11,659 nt of DNA, from positions 1-11,659 of the forward strand of contig USIY01000051.1 in the NCBI GenBank assembly GCA_900554845.1, written 5' to 3'. The notes under the pieces are model-generated. The model had not been told where the DNA came from, ran no database searches, and was given only the letters and a program-made list of their open reading frames with translations. Numbering within the stretch: the first letter of the stretch is position 1; each line of letters begins with the position of its first letter. Made by a program: the position numbers and the translations under genes. Shown here in pieces: positions 1 to 7,222 of this stretch. The stretch comes from an uncultured Bacteroidales bacterium (lineage in GTDB: Bacteria; Bacteroidota; Bacteroidia; Bacteroidales; Muribaculaceae).

Positions 1-32
1 TTATTATCCCCATACTAACCTGACAAAAATTT

Positions 33-1364
33 ATGACTGACGCTGCCGACATAAATGACACATACCGACGAGTGCCGCCCTGGGCGTGGATTCCTACCCT
101 CTACATCTCCGAAGGACTCCCCTATTTTGCCGTCAATACTTTGACCGTTCTCATGTTCGTAAAACTTGGGATCAGTCTCGAGGATATGGCGTTCTATACC
201 GGGTGGCTTTATCTACCATGGGTCATCAAACCTTTCTGGGCGCCTTTCGTCGATTTGTTCAGGACAAAGCGCGAGTGGATATTGACGATGCAGCTGCTGA
301 TAGGGTTATGCATGGGGGCGGTTGGCCTTCTGCTTCCCACAAGCTTCTTCTTCAGTTCCACTCTCATAGTGTTCTGGTTGATGGCTTTCTTCTCCGCCAC
401 TCACGACGTCGCCGCCGACGGTTATTATATGTTGGCGCTCACACCCCACAATCAGGCGGCCTTCGTAGGAGTGCGCTCCACATTCTATAGAATCGCCTCA
501 GTCATAGGCCAAGGCGGTCTGGTGATTCTGGCGGGAATGCTGGAAACCAGATGTACTTCCGTTTCCGACGCTTGGAAATGGGTATTTCTGATACAATCCG
601 TTTTCTTTCTGCTTGTGGCGCTCTACCATATGTTTTGTCTGCCACACAGTGAAAACGACAAACCGATACCGGGTGTAACCGTAAGGTCTATAGTCCGTGA
701 TTTCTCCATGACATTCGTGACATTTTTCAAGAAACCGCATATCGTTTCGGCATTGGCGTTCATGCTTCTGTACCGTCTGCCGGAAGCCATGTGCCTGAAA
801 CTCACCCAACCTTTCATGGTCGCCTCCCGCGAAGAAGGAGGATTGGGCCTTACGACCGCCCAAGTGGGATTCGCCAACGGGACTGTTGGAGTGATCGCTC
901 TATTGGCCGGAGGAATTCTCGGAGGTGTCGCGATATCAAAAGGAGGACTAAAGAAATGGCTGTGGCCCATGGCGTTGTCACTGACTTTGCCATGCATATT
1001 CTACTGCTTTCTGGCTATGTTCCAGCCGGACAATTTCGCTTTGGTATGCTCAGCCGTGGGAATCGAGCAATTCGGCTACGGATTCGGGTTCACGGCATTC
1101 ATGCTGTATTTGATTTACTTCAGCCGGGGAGAGAGCCAAACCTCGCATTATGCATTCTGTACGGCCTTCATGGCGTTAGGAATGATGATTCCGGGAATGT
1201 TCGCCGGATGGCTGCATAAAATTTTCAGCCGATACGACATTTTAGGTATGGGTGGTCCCACAGGTTATGTCAATTTCTTCTGGTGGGTGATGCTTTGCTG
1301 TGTCGCCACTTTCGCAGTATGCAAGTCTTTGCACATCGATCCTGAATTCGGCAAAAAGAAATGA
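33..1364 (+). CDS. AmpG-like major facilitator superfamily permease
   Basis: Inner-membrane MFS transporter of 443 residues with about 12 hydrophobic segments. It resembles the AmpG/PAT branch. An early YISEGLPY stretch (residues 24-31) is followed by IKPFWAPFVD (65-74) after the second membrane segment, an acidic ATHDVAADGYY motif (122-132) in the fourth, and IEQFGYGFGFTAF (344-356) in the second half, where AmpG proteins have a Glu-rich, Gly-rich equivalent. Known AmpG members import anhydro-muropeptides for cell-wall recycling; the substrate here cannot be read from sequence. The ATG at 33 starts the protein just before its first hydrophobic segment; only 32 bases lie upstream, so its promoter is outside the window. 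Its stop overlaps the start of the TamL-like gene (ATGA), so the two are probably translationally coupled. A sugar or other solute permease of the same branch is the main alternative. Confidence 0.85.
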   Translation: MTDAADINDTYRRVPPWAWIPTLYISEGLPYFAVNTLTVLMFVKLGISLEDMAFYTGWLYLPWVIKPFWAPFVDLFRTKREWILTMQLLIGLCMGAVGLLLPTSFFFSSTLIVFWLMAFFSATHDVAADGYYMLALTPHNQAAFVGVRSTFYRIASVIGQGGLVILAGMLETRCTSVSDAWKWVFLIQSVFFLLVALYHMFCLPHSENDKPIPGVTVRSIVRDFSMTFVTFFKKPHIVSALAFMLLYRLPEAMCLKLTQPFMVASREEGGLGLTTAQVGFANGTVGVIALLAGGILGGVAISKGGLKKWLWPMALSLTLPCIFYCFLAMFQPDNFALVCSAVGIEQFGYGFGFTAFMLYLIYFSRGESQTSHYAFCTAFMALGMMIPGMFAGWLHKIFSRYDILGMGGPTGYVNFFWWVMLCCVATFAVCKSLHIDPEFGKKK

Positions 1365-3730
1365 CCATGCGCAAAAGACTTTCCGACATAAGCATATCGC
1401 TGACGCTCCTGATTTCAGGTTGCGCCATGCTTTTGCTGTCGGGATGCTCTTCCACAAAGTTCGTGCCCGAAGGAAGATTTCTGCTTGATGACGTACGCGT
1501 GCATGTAAACGATACGACCGGAACGTTCACAAACCGAGAACTTGTTTCTTATCTTCGTCAGCGCCCCAACAACAAGTTCCTGAACATGACCAAGATGCGT
1601 CTCGGGGTATATAACCTGTCGGGTCAGGACTCCACCAGATGGTGGAACAAATGGATGCGCCGTATGGGCGAGGCGCCCGTGCTGTTCAGCGAAGAGGCAA
1701 CGGAAAATGACGCCCGACAGCTTCTGCGCGCGGTAAACAACGCCGGATTCCTGCATGCTTCCGTACGTACCGACTCGTTCCCCAACCATGCCAAAAAGAA
1801 AACGAAACTGGAATACACCGTGGATCTGGGTTCACCGCATATCATAAAATCAATAAATTATGAATTCCCAAACGATACCGTCAGGGAATTCGTGATGGTT
1901 GATTCATTGCGGTTTCCGGTTCATGCCGGCGACAGACTGGACCGTAATATTCTGGAGGAACAACGTGACATAGTGACTACAGGGCTGCAGAACCATGGCT
2001 ACTGGGCGTTCGGCAAGGAATATATCACCTTCACGGCCGACACATCCGAGAATTCCAGAATGGTGGACCTCACTATGAGGATACAACCGCCACGGCAACG
2101 ACAGGATTCCATTTCCTTCATGTTGTCGCACCATCGCCGCTATATTGTTCGAAATATATACTATATTCCCGATTACAATGCCGCGGAGTGTCCGGATCCC
2201 CGGGATTATAAGGCATACGACACGGTAGATTACAAAGGCGTAACAATCCTTTATAGCAAAAAACGATATCTACGGCCAAGCGTTCTGGCAGAAAACTGCT
2301 TTTTCAGACGCGGCGAAATTTACCGCGCCCATGATCTGAACAATACATACACAGCGTTGGGACGCCTTTCGATATTGAAATTCATCAACATACGTATGGT
2401 TCCATCGGGAACCATCGGTCAGGACGGCCTTCTTGACGTGTACATTTTGCTGACGCCGGACCGTAGCCAATCGTTCTCACTGGAAGTGGAGGGCACAAAC
2501 TCCGAAGGCGATTTAGGCTTTGCTCTCGCATTGGCCTACGCACACCGAAACGTTGCCAAAGGATCGGAATTGCTGAATGTGAGGCTTCGCGGATCATACC
2601 AGGCCCTGAACGGTAACCTGGAAGGTTTCATTCATGACAGATTCATGGAATACGGAGCGGATTTTTCCTTGACCTTTCCTAAATTCAAGGCACCGTTTCT
2701 TAAGGAAAGTTTCAAACGAAGAATACGTGCCACCACCGAGATTAACCTGAGCATAAACTACCAGGAGAGACCCGAGTATACCCGTATAGTGTCGGCGGCC
2801 GGGTGGAGTTACAAATGGGCGCGCCGCAACTCCCCTACGCGTTATGTATGGACGCCGTTGGACATATCATACGTATATCTGCCGGCAAGCACAAACGACT
2901 TCATCGACCAGATAGCCCCTGACAATCCATTGCTGCGATACAGTTATGAAGACCACTTCATCATGCGCGCAGGTTTCCAGTTCTACCATACCACCAAGAA
3001 ACCCACCTTGCCGGGCATAAGGAATTTCCTGCAACGCGATGTGCTTACTTACCGGGCGAATGTGGAAATAGCCGGAAATCTTTTGTTTGCAATAAACTCT
3101 ATATTCACACCGCGCAAGAACTTCCATGAAGATCCATATAAAGTGTTTGGAATAAGGTACTCCCAATATTTCCGCGCCGACGGAGATTTCACATATCTTC
3201 ATTCGTTTGACCACCGTAACGCACTTGCGTGTCACGTAGGACTTGGAGTGGGTGTACCTTATGCCAATTCTTCCATATTGCCTTTTGAGAAACGCTTCTA
3301 CGGGGGAGGCGCCAACGGTGTGCGAGGCTGGTCAGTCCGGACTCTCGGACCCGGAAAATATCCGGCTACAAACTCCCAGTCGGATTTCATTCACCAATGC
3401 GGAGACATACGGCTGAACCTCAGTGTGGAATATCGCGCGAAAATGTTCTGGGTGGTGGAAGGTGCGTTGTTTATCGACGCCGGCAACATCTGGACAATAC
3501 GCGATTATGAATCACAGCCCGGAGGAGTGTTCAGATTCAATCAGTTCTACAAGCAGATCGCCATGGCCTATGGTGCCGGTATCAGGCTGGACTTCAACTA
3601 TTTCCTGATACGATTTGATCTGGGCATGAAAGCACGCAACCCTGCTGTGAATCAGGAACCATGGCCGCTGATTCATCCGAACTGGAGCCGGGACCATGCT
3701 TTCCATTTCTCGATAGGTTATCCCTTCTGA
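1361..3730 (+). CDS. tamL: TamL-like BamA/TamA-family outer-membrane lipoprotein
   Basis: A 789-residue outer-membrane protein of the Omp85 (BamA/TamA) superfamily. The N-terminus is a lipoprotein signal: basic MRKR, a hydrophobic run, then LSGC with Cys29 as likely lipidated residue; a second lipobox-like ISGC ends at Cys21. Residues about 35-370 have the mixed alpha/beta look of POTRA repeats, and about 385-789 is a beta-barrel rich in alternating aromatic residues. The GGGANGVRGW stretch (648-657) matches the conserved VRGF/VRGW motif of the barrel lid loop, and the chain ends in Phe, as outer-membrane barrels do. A lipidated TamA relative is the TamL type described in Bacteroidota, which works with TamB in envelope assembly. 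The usual tamB neighbour is not present here; a HAD phosphatase follows instead. The start at 1361 overlaps the previous stop; ATG 1367 is an alternative and keeps the same signal. Confidence 0.85.
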   Translation: MTMRKRLSDISISLTLLISGCAMLLLSGCSSTKFVPEGRFLLDDVRVHVNDTTGTFTNRELVSYLRQRPNNKFLNMTKMRLGVYNLSGQDSTRWWNKWMRRMGEAPVLFSEEATENDARQLLRAVNNAGFLHASVRTDSFPNHAKKKTKLEYTVDLGSPHIIKSINYEFPNDTVREFVMVDSLRFPVHAGDRLDRNILEEQRDIVTTGLQNHGYWAFGKEYITFTADTSENSRMVDLTMRIQPPRQRQDSISFMLSHHRRYIVRNIYYIPDYNAAECPDPRDYKAYDTVDYKGVTILYSKKRYLRPSVLAENCFFRRGEIYRAHDLNNTYTALGRLSILKFINIRMVPSGTIGQDGLLDVYILLTPDRSQSFSLEVEGTNSEGDLGFALALAYAHRNVAKGSELLNVRLRGSYQALNGNLEGFIHDRFMEYGADFSLTFPKFKAPFLKESFKRRIRATTEINLSINYQERPEYTRIVSAAGWSYKWARRNSPTRYVWTPLDISYVYLPASTNDFIDQIAPDNPLLRYSYEDHFIMRAGFQFYHTTKKPTLPGIRNFLQRDVLTYRANVEIAGNLLFAINSIFTPRKNFHEDPYKVFGIRYSQYFRADGDFTYLHSFDHRNALACHVGLGVGVPYANSSILPFEKRFYGGGANGVRGWSVRTLGPGKYPATNSQSDFIHQCGDIRLNLSVEYRAKMFWVVEGALFIDAGNIWTIRDYESQPGGVFRFNQFYKQIAMAYGAGIRLDFNYFLIRFDLGMKARNPAVNQEPWPLIHPNWSRDHAFHFSIGYPF

Positions 3731-3783
3731 GTTGTTATTATAATATACGTCGTTTTGACTTAAAAACAATAGAGATTCCGATT

Positions 3784-4422
3784 ATGAAAAAATATGTGAT
3801 ATTCGATCTTGACGGCACATTGCTCAATACGATAGCCGACCTGGGCAACGCATGCAACCATGCTTTGCAACAGGCCGGATTCTCAACGCATCCACTCTCG
3901 GCCTACAACTATATGGTGGGCAACGGTGTGCGCAAACTTTTGGAACGGGCGGAGCCTGATGCCGGTCCGGACACCATAGATACCCTTCTGAAGTATTTCC
4001 GGGAATATTACGACGACCATTGCATGGACATGACCAAACCTTACCCCGGCATTCCCGAACTTCTTATGGACCTCCGCGACCGCGACATAGCTCTGGCGGT
4101 GACAAGCAAGGCCGCCGTAGAGAAAATAATCGGCCATTATTTCGGGGACATCCGGTTTGCGTGTGTCCTCGGCGAAGACGGTGAACGTCCGAGAAAGCCG
4201 GATCCATCCATAGTGTTCGAGGCTCTGAATATCCATCCCACACCCAAAAAAGAGGTACTGTACGTAGGGGACTCGGCAGTAGATATGGAAACTGCGCGAA
4301 GAGCGTGCCTGGAATCCTGCGGGGTTACATGGGGATTCCGCCCTGTTTCCGAACTGCAGTCCGCCTACGCCGACAATATCGTGTCGAAACCTTCGGAAAT
4401 CCTTGACATCGCAATCCGTTAA
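3784..4422 (+). CDS. gph: HAD-superfamily phosphatase, phosphoglycolate phosphatase type
   Basis: Cytoplasmic HAD hydrolase of 212 residues with all four family motifs. Motif I is DLDGT (Asp8 nucleophile and Asp10 acid/base), motif II is the VTSKA stretch near residue 109, motif III is the Lys in RKPDP near 140, and motif IV is GDSAVDME (Mg-binding Asp) near 162-169. The helical cap between motifs I and II places it in the Gph/PGMB subgroup, whose members dephosphorylate 2-phosphoglycolate or related small phosphates; the substrate remains unproven. I chose the ATG at 3784 because motif I begins seven residues later, as is normal. The longer open frame from 3661 would add 41 residues overlapping the tamL 3' end with no family character. 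It lies 53 bases after tamL with no terminator between, so it is probably in the same transcript. Confidence 0.87.
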   Translation: MKKYVIFDLDGTLLNTIADLGNACNHALQQAGFSTHPLSAYNYMVGNGVRKLLERAEPDAGPDTIDTLLKYFREYYDDHCMDMTKPYPGIPELLMDLRDRDIALAVTSKAAVEKIIGHYFGDIRFACVLGEDGERPRKPDPSIVFEALNIHPTPKKEVLYVGDSAVDMETARRACLESCGVTWGFRPVSELQSAYADNIVSKPSEILDIAIR

Positions 4423-4455
4423 GGATATTGCCCCGATGGATTGCGGGATATTAAG

Positions 4456-6432
4456 TTAAGGTCTGCGCAACATCAGCAGCGTCCATAAGATAGTGATCAG
4501 CGTCACGCCTGTATCGGCGAATACCGCGGCCCACAACGTTGCGATTCCGAAAGCACCAAGAATCATCACGATGGCCTTTACGCCGAGAGCGAACGCAATA
4601 TTCTCCACAATGGTCAGCTCCACACGTCGCGACAGTCTGATGGCCCTTACCATCATCGAGAGGTTGTCGCCGGAAATAATCACGTCCGCTGTATCCATCG
4701 CCATGCCAGTGCCCATCGTCCCCATAGCCACTCCCACATCCGCGGATGCTATGGCGGGGGCGTCGTTTACACCGTCGCCGACAAAAGCTGTGGGCGCCCC
4801 TTTGCGCATATCGTCCACAATTTTCTGCTTGTCCTGGGGCAAAAGTTCCGACCGCCATGAATCGGCGCCTACCTCCCGGGCCACCCGTTCCACCGCCGGA
4901 CCTCTGTCGCCCGACAATATTGTCACCTTTATCCCAAGGCGGTGCAGCTGAGAAATCGTGTCCTTGGCCTCCTCCTTGACCGTGTCGAGCAAATAGATAG
5001 AGCCGATATATTTGTCCTCAACGGCCACACAAATCCTTGAGCCGGCCTTGTCGGATTCCGGCACGGTTATGTTAAGCGACTTCAACAACTTTCCGGAACC
5101 CACCACTATATGCTTGGCTCCGATACGGCCCTGTATACCGTGGCTCACGGCTTTGACATCCGCTGCGAGAGGCACTGTTATATGTTTGTCAGCGGCATAT
5201 TCGCATATCGATTTTGCCAAAGGATGCGTCGAATCGGCATCGATCGAGGCGGCATAGGCAATCACCGTGTCTTTATCGTAACCATCCGCTGCGTCCACAC
5301 CGTCCACATGGAATTCACCGGTTGTCAACGTCCCTGTCTTGTCGAACACCACATTGCGGATTTTGCGCATCGAGTCAAGATAGGTCGACCCTTTGAACAA
5401 CAATCCTATTTTAGAGGCCGTACCCAACGACACGAAATAACTCAGAGGAATACTTACCACCAGCGCGCACGGACAGGAACAAACCAGGAATACAAGCGAC
5501 CGACGGAACCACAGTTGCCATGCAAAGGGATCTCCCTTAATTGACAACACGATCCATGGAATAAAAAATATCGCCAATGCAAGTCCGAACACAATAGGGG
5601 TATACCATCTGGTGATACGTCGCAACATTGTCTCAGTGTGCGACTTGCCGGACTGAGCGTCCTCAATCATCTTCAGGATACGCGTCATTGAAGAATCGTC
5701 GAAAGCCCGCAACGTAACGGCCTCTATAGGTCGATCCACAGGAATTATACCCGAAGGCAGTTCATCTCCGGGATTGAATGCCCGCGGTACAGATTCCCCG
5801 GTGATGGCTGCCGTATCGAATTCCACAGAAGTCTCTCCTGATAATTTGGCATCTATGGGTACTCTTTCGCCAGGCTGAACAAGAATACGGGTCCCAACAG
5901 GAAGATTCTTGGGGCTGACAGTTCGTTTAACTCCGTTTTCAACCACCGTCGCGGAGTCAGGCATTCGTCCCAATAGTGATTTGATTCGTCTACGTACGTC
6001 ATCGGACGCCGAATCCTCCAGCTTCTCGCCTAATGAATAGAACAACAACACCGCAACGGCCTCAGGATATTCCCCGATTAAGAAAGCGCCGACCGCAGCC
6101 GCGACCATCAGCGTGAATTCGTTCATGACGCTTCCCTCACGCCAGCTTTCAATCATTTCATTCAGCACGGGAATTCCAACCGGCATAATCGCTATGACAT
6201 AAGCGGCCAGCGCGAACCAGTTCACTCCCGTGGTACCTGCGCCCTGCAGTTGCGAGAACATGCCGAAATGCTGCAGCAACACACATAGTATCAGCAACGC
6301 TCCGCATATCAGTTCCCGAGCGTATCTCTTAAAAAATCCTACGTGTCCGGCCTCACCATGTGCATGATGATGCTCATGGTGATGTCCCCCGGGATTATTG
6401 TGTCCGTGACAATGTCTGCATTCCTTTGCCAT
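4456..6432 (-). CDS. zntA: Zn/Cd/Pb-exporting P1B-type ATPase
   Basis: Heavy-metal efflux ATPase of 658 residues in the inner membrane. Visible landmarks are TGES (211-214, actuator domain), the CPC metal-binding motif (320-322), DKTGT (364-368, phosphorylated Asp364), HP (403-404, nucleotide domain) and GDGVND (552-557). The last membrane segments carry Lys619 and Asp640, 21 residues apart, in the pattern known for the P1B-2 subgroup (E. coli ZntA K693/D714), which moves Zn(II), Cd(II) and Pb(II). The usual N-terminal heavy-metal-associated domain is missing; instead the first 30 residues hold 11 His and a CxxC pair (C5, C8). The gene follows the Fur-family regulator on the same strand after a 268-base gap. 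It converges with gph, with only 33 bases between the stop codons. Confidence 0.93.
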   Translation of the reverse strand: MAKECRHCHGHNNPGGHHHEHHHAHGEAGHVGFFKRYARELICGALLILCVLLQHFGMFSQLQGAGTTGVNWFALAAYVIAIMPVGIPVLNEMIESWREGSVMNEFTLMVAAAVGAFLIGEYPEAVAVLLFYSLGEKLEDSASDDVRRRIKSLLGRMPDSATVVENGVKRTVSPKNLPVGTRILVQPGERVPIDAKLSGETSVEFDTAAITGESVPRAFNPGDELPSGIIPVDRPIEAVTLRAFDDSSMTRILKMIEDAQSGKSHTETMLRRITRWYTPIVFGLALAIFFIPWIVLSIKGDPFAWQLWFRRSLVFLVCSCPCALVVSIPLSYFVSLGTASKIGLLFKGSTYLDSMRKIRNVVFDKTGTLTTGEFHVDGVDAADGYDKDTVIAYAASIDADSTHPLAKSICEYAADKHITVPLAADVKAVSHGIQGRIGAKHIVVGSGKLLKSLNITVPESDKAGSRICVAVEDKYIGSIYLLDTVKEEAKDTISQLHRLGIKVTILSGDRGPAVERVAREVGADSWRSELLPQDKQKIVDDMRKGAPTAFVGDGVNDAPAIASADVGVAMGTMGTGMAMDTADVIISGDNLSMMVRAIRLSRRVELTIVENIAFALGVKAIVMILGAFGIATLWAAVFADTGVTLITILWTLLMLRRP

Positions 6433-6469
6433 AATGTGATTCTGTTTGTAGAAAATAATTTGGTTCTTA

Positions 6470-6651
6470 GAAACTGTTTAAATTTCTTTCGATAATTTTA
6501 TTATAAGAGTTCTTTCAAGGCTTTTAAGAATCTTTTTGCCTGTTTTCGCCAAGTCTCGGCAGTCGAAACCGAAAGGTTTCTCCTTTCTCAACTTGCAAAA
6601 ACATCTCAAAAATCTTCTCAAAATCCTTTGAAAATAAATTTAAACAGTTTC
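6470..6651. mobile_element. Candidate MITE 1 (182 bp, 16-bp terminal inverted repeats)
   Basis: The left end, GAAACTGTTTAAATTT (6470-6485), is repeated exactly in inverse at the right end (6636-6651). TTA stands directly outside each end (6467-6469 and 6652-6654), as expected of a 3-bp target duplication. The interior continues as an imperfect palindrome around a central hairpin, GAAACC-GAAA-GGTTTC (6565-6580); the left arm is about 24 bases longer than the right. No open frame of note lies within it. It is AT-rich, and it fills most of the gap between the Fur-family gene and zntA. The size, ends and lack of coding capacity fit a miniature inverted-repeat element. A TNA-type 3-bp duplication is known for the IS1031 subgroup of the IS5 family, but I cannot name a parent. 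A structured RNA leader is the alternative. Confidence 0.6.
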
Positions 6652-6662
6652 TTAAACTTTTA

Positions 6663-6670
6663 CAAAATTA
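6663..6670 (-). promoter_or_regulatory. Possible -7 element for zntA
   Basis: Read on the minus strand this is TAATTTTG, an exact match to the Bacteroidota -7 consensus TAnnTTTG. It lies 231 bases before the zntA start and just outside MITE 1. No TTTG is found at the expected 19-21 base spacing upstream, so support is partial. If used, the transcript would carry the whole element in its 5' leader. Confidence 0.3.
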
Positions 6671-6700
6671 CAACAAACAGGATGCACATCTTGTGCAATG

Positions 6701-7114
6701 TCACTGCGACAGGGAACATTTGGGACAAAGTCCTGATATAATATAGGAAATGTCGGATATCTGAAAGCCTTCGGGAAGTTTTGGGATGTCGATACGCATA
6801 GATTCAAGACATAACGTCGCACCGCACCGCAAGCAATGGAAATGCGCGTGACTGTCGGCCGCGTGGTGACTGTGTTCGGAAGGACAACATTCATATTTCG
6901 GAACACCAGTGCCGTCATCGATCACATGCAGCAGTCCCGCTTCCGTGAATGTGGCCAGCGATCGGCTGATAGTGGACCGGTCCACAGTGTCCAATTCAAT
7001 TTCCAGTTCCTGCGCCGACACCGTCCCGTGACGCTTAGTAAGCGCCGCAAGCAACATAGTACGCACTGCGGTGGGACGCACCCCGTGATCCAAAAGCTTT
7101 TTCTCAATGTCCAT
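6701..7114 (-). CDS. Fur-family metal-responsive transcriptional regulator
   Basis: DNA-binding protein of 137 residues, the usual Fur/Zur/PerR length. The N-terminal half is a winged helix (GVRPTAVRTMLLAAL at 11-25, then a recognition-helix region around DRSTISRSLATF, 45-56). The C-terminal half is the dimerisation domain, with two CxxC pairs (C94/C97 and C130/C133) that form the structural zinc site in this family. A His-rich stretch at 81-93 (HSHHAADSHAHFH) supplies the likely sensing ligands. It is divergent enough that the metal cannot be decided from motifs. Placement 268 bases upstream of a Zn/Cd exporter on the same strand suggests zinc, so a Zur-like role is an inference. The gdhA terminator separates it from the gene before, so it should have its own promoter; I found only weak candidates. 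Confidence 0.88.
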   Translation of the reverse strand: MDIEKKLLDHGVRPTAVRTMLLAALTKRHGTVSAQELEIELDTVDRSTISRSLATFTEAGLLHVIDDGTGVPKYECCPSEHSHHAADSHAHFHCLRCGATLCLESMRIDIPKLPEGFQISDISYIISGLCPKCSLSQ

Positions 7115-7153
7115 TGTCCTGTATCCAACTATATTATTTTAACGTAACCGGGC

Positions 7154-7197
7154 CGTAAAAAATTGGACCGCGTCCGACATGCAGTCGTTCGCGGTCC
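7154..7197 (-). terminator. Intrinsic terminator after gdhA
   Basis: On the minus strand, GGACCGCG (7197-7190) pairs perfectly with CGCGGTCC (7172-7165). A nested CGAC/GTCG stem lies in the loop, and AATTTTTT follows directly (ending about 7154). It starts 25 bases after the gdhA stop and ends 39 bases before the Fur-family start, so the two genes should be separate transcripts. Confidence 0.87.
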
Positions 7198-7222
7198 GCC
7201 ATAAATATGAGAAATTTCAATC

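Noticed and set aside
3661..3783. 41-residue N-terminal extension of the HAD phosphatase
   Set aside because: It overlaps the tamL 3' end and carries no family character; motif I follows directly after the ATG at 3784.
4423..4455. Possible bidirectional terminator between the convergent gph and zntA genes
   Set aside because: CCCG and CGGG could pair, but the stem is only four bases with a bulge and there is no T-tract on either strand.
4451..4858. Second minus-strand open frame overlapping the end of zntA
   Set aside because: It is a shifted frame of zntA, which is intact with all catalytic motifs through its C-terminus.
6683..6697. Hairpin TGCAC-ATCTT-GTGCA after the Fur-family gene
   Set aside because: The stem is five bases and the following sequence is only moderately T-rich, too weak to call a terminator.
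7126..7133. TATAGTTG on the minus strand as -7 element of the Fur-family gene
   Set aside because: It has one mismatch and no TTTG at the proper distance; it is not distinguishable from background in AT-rich sequence.
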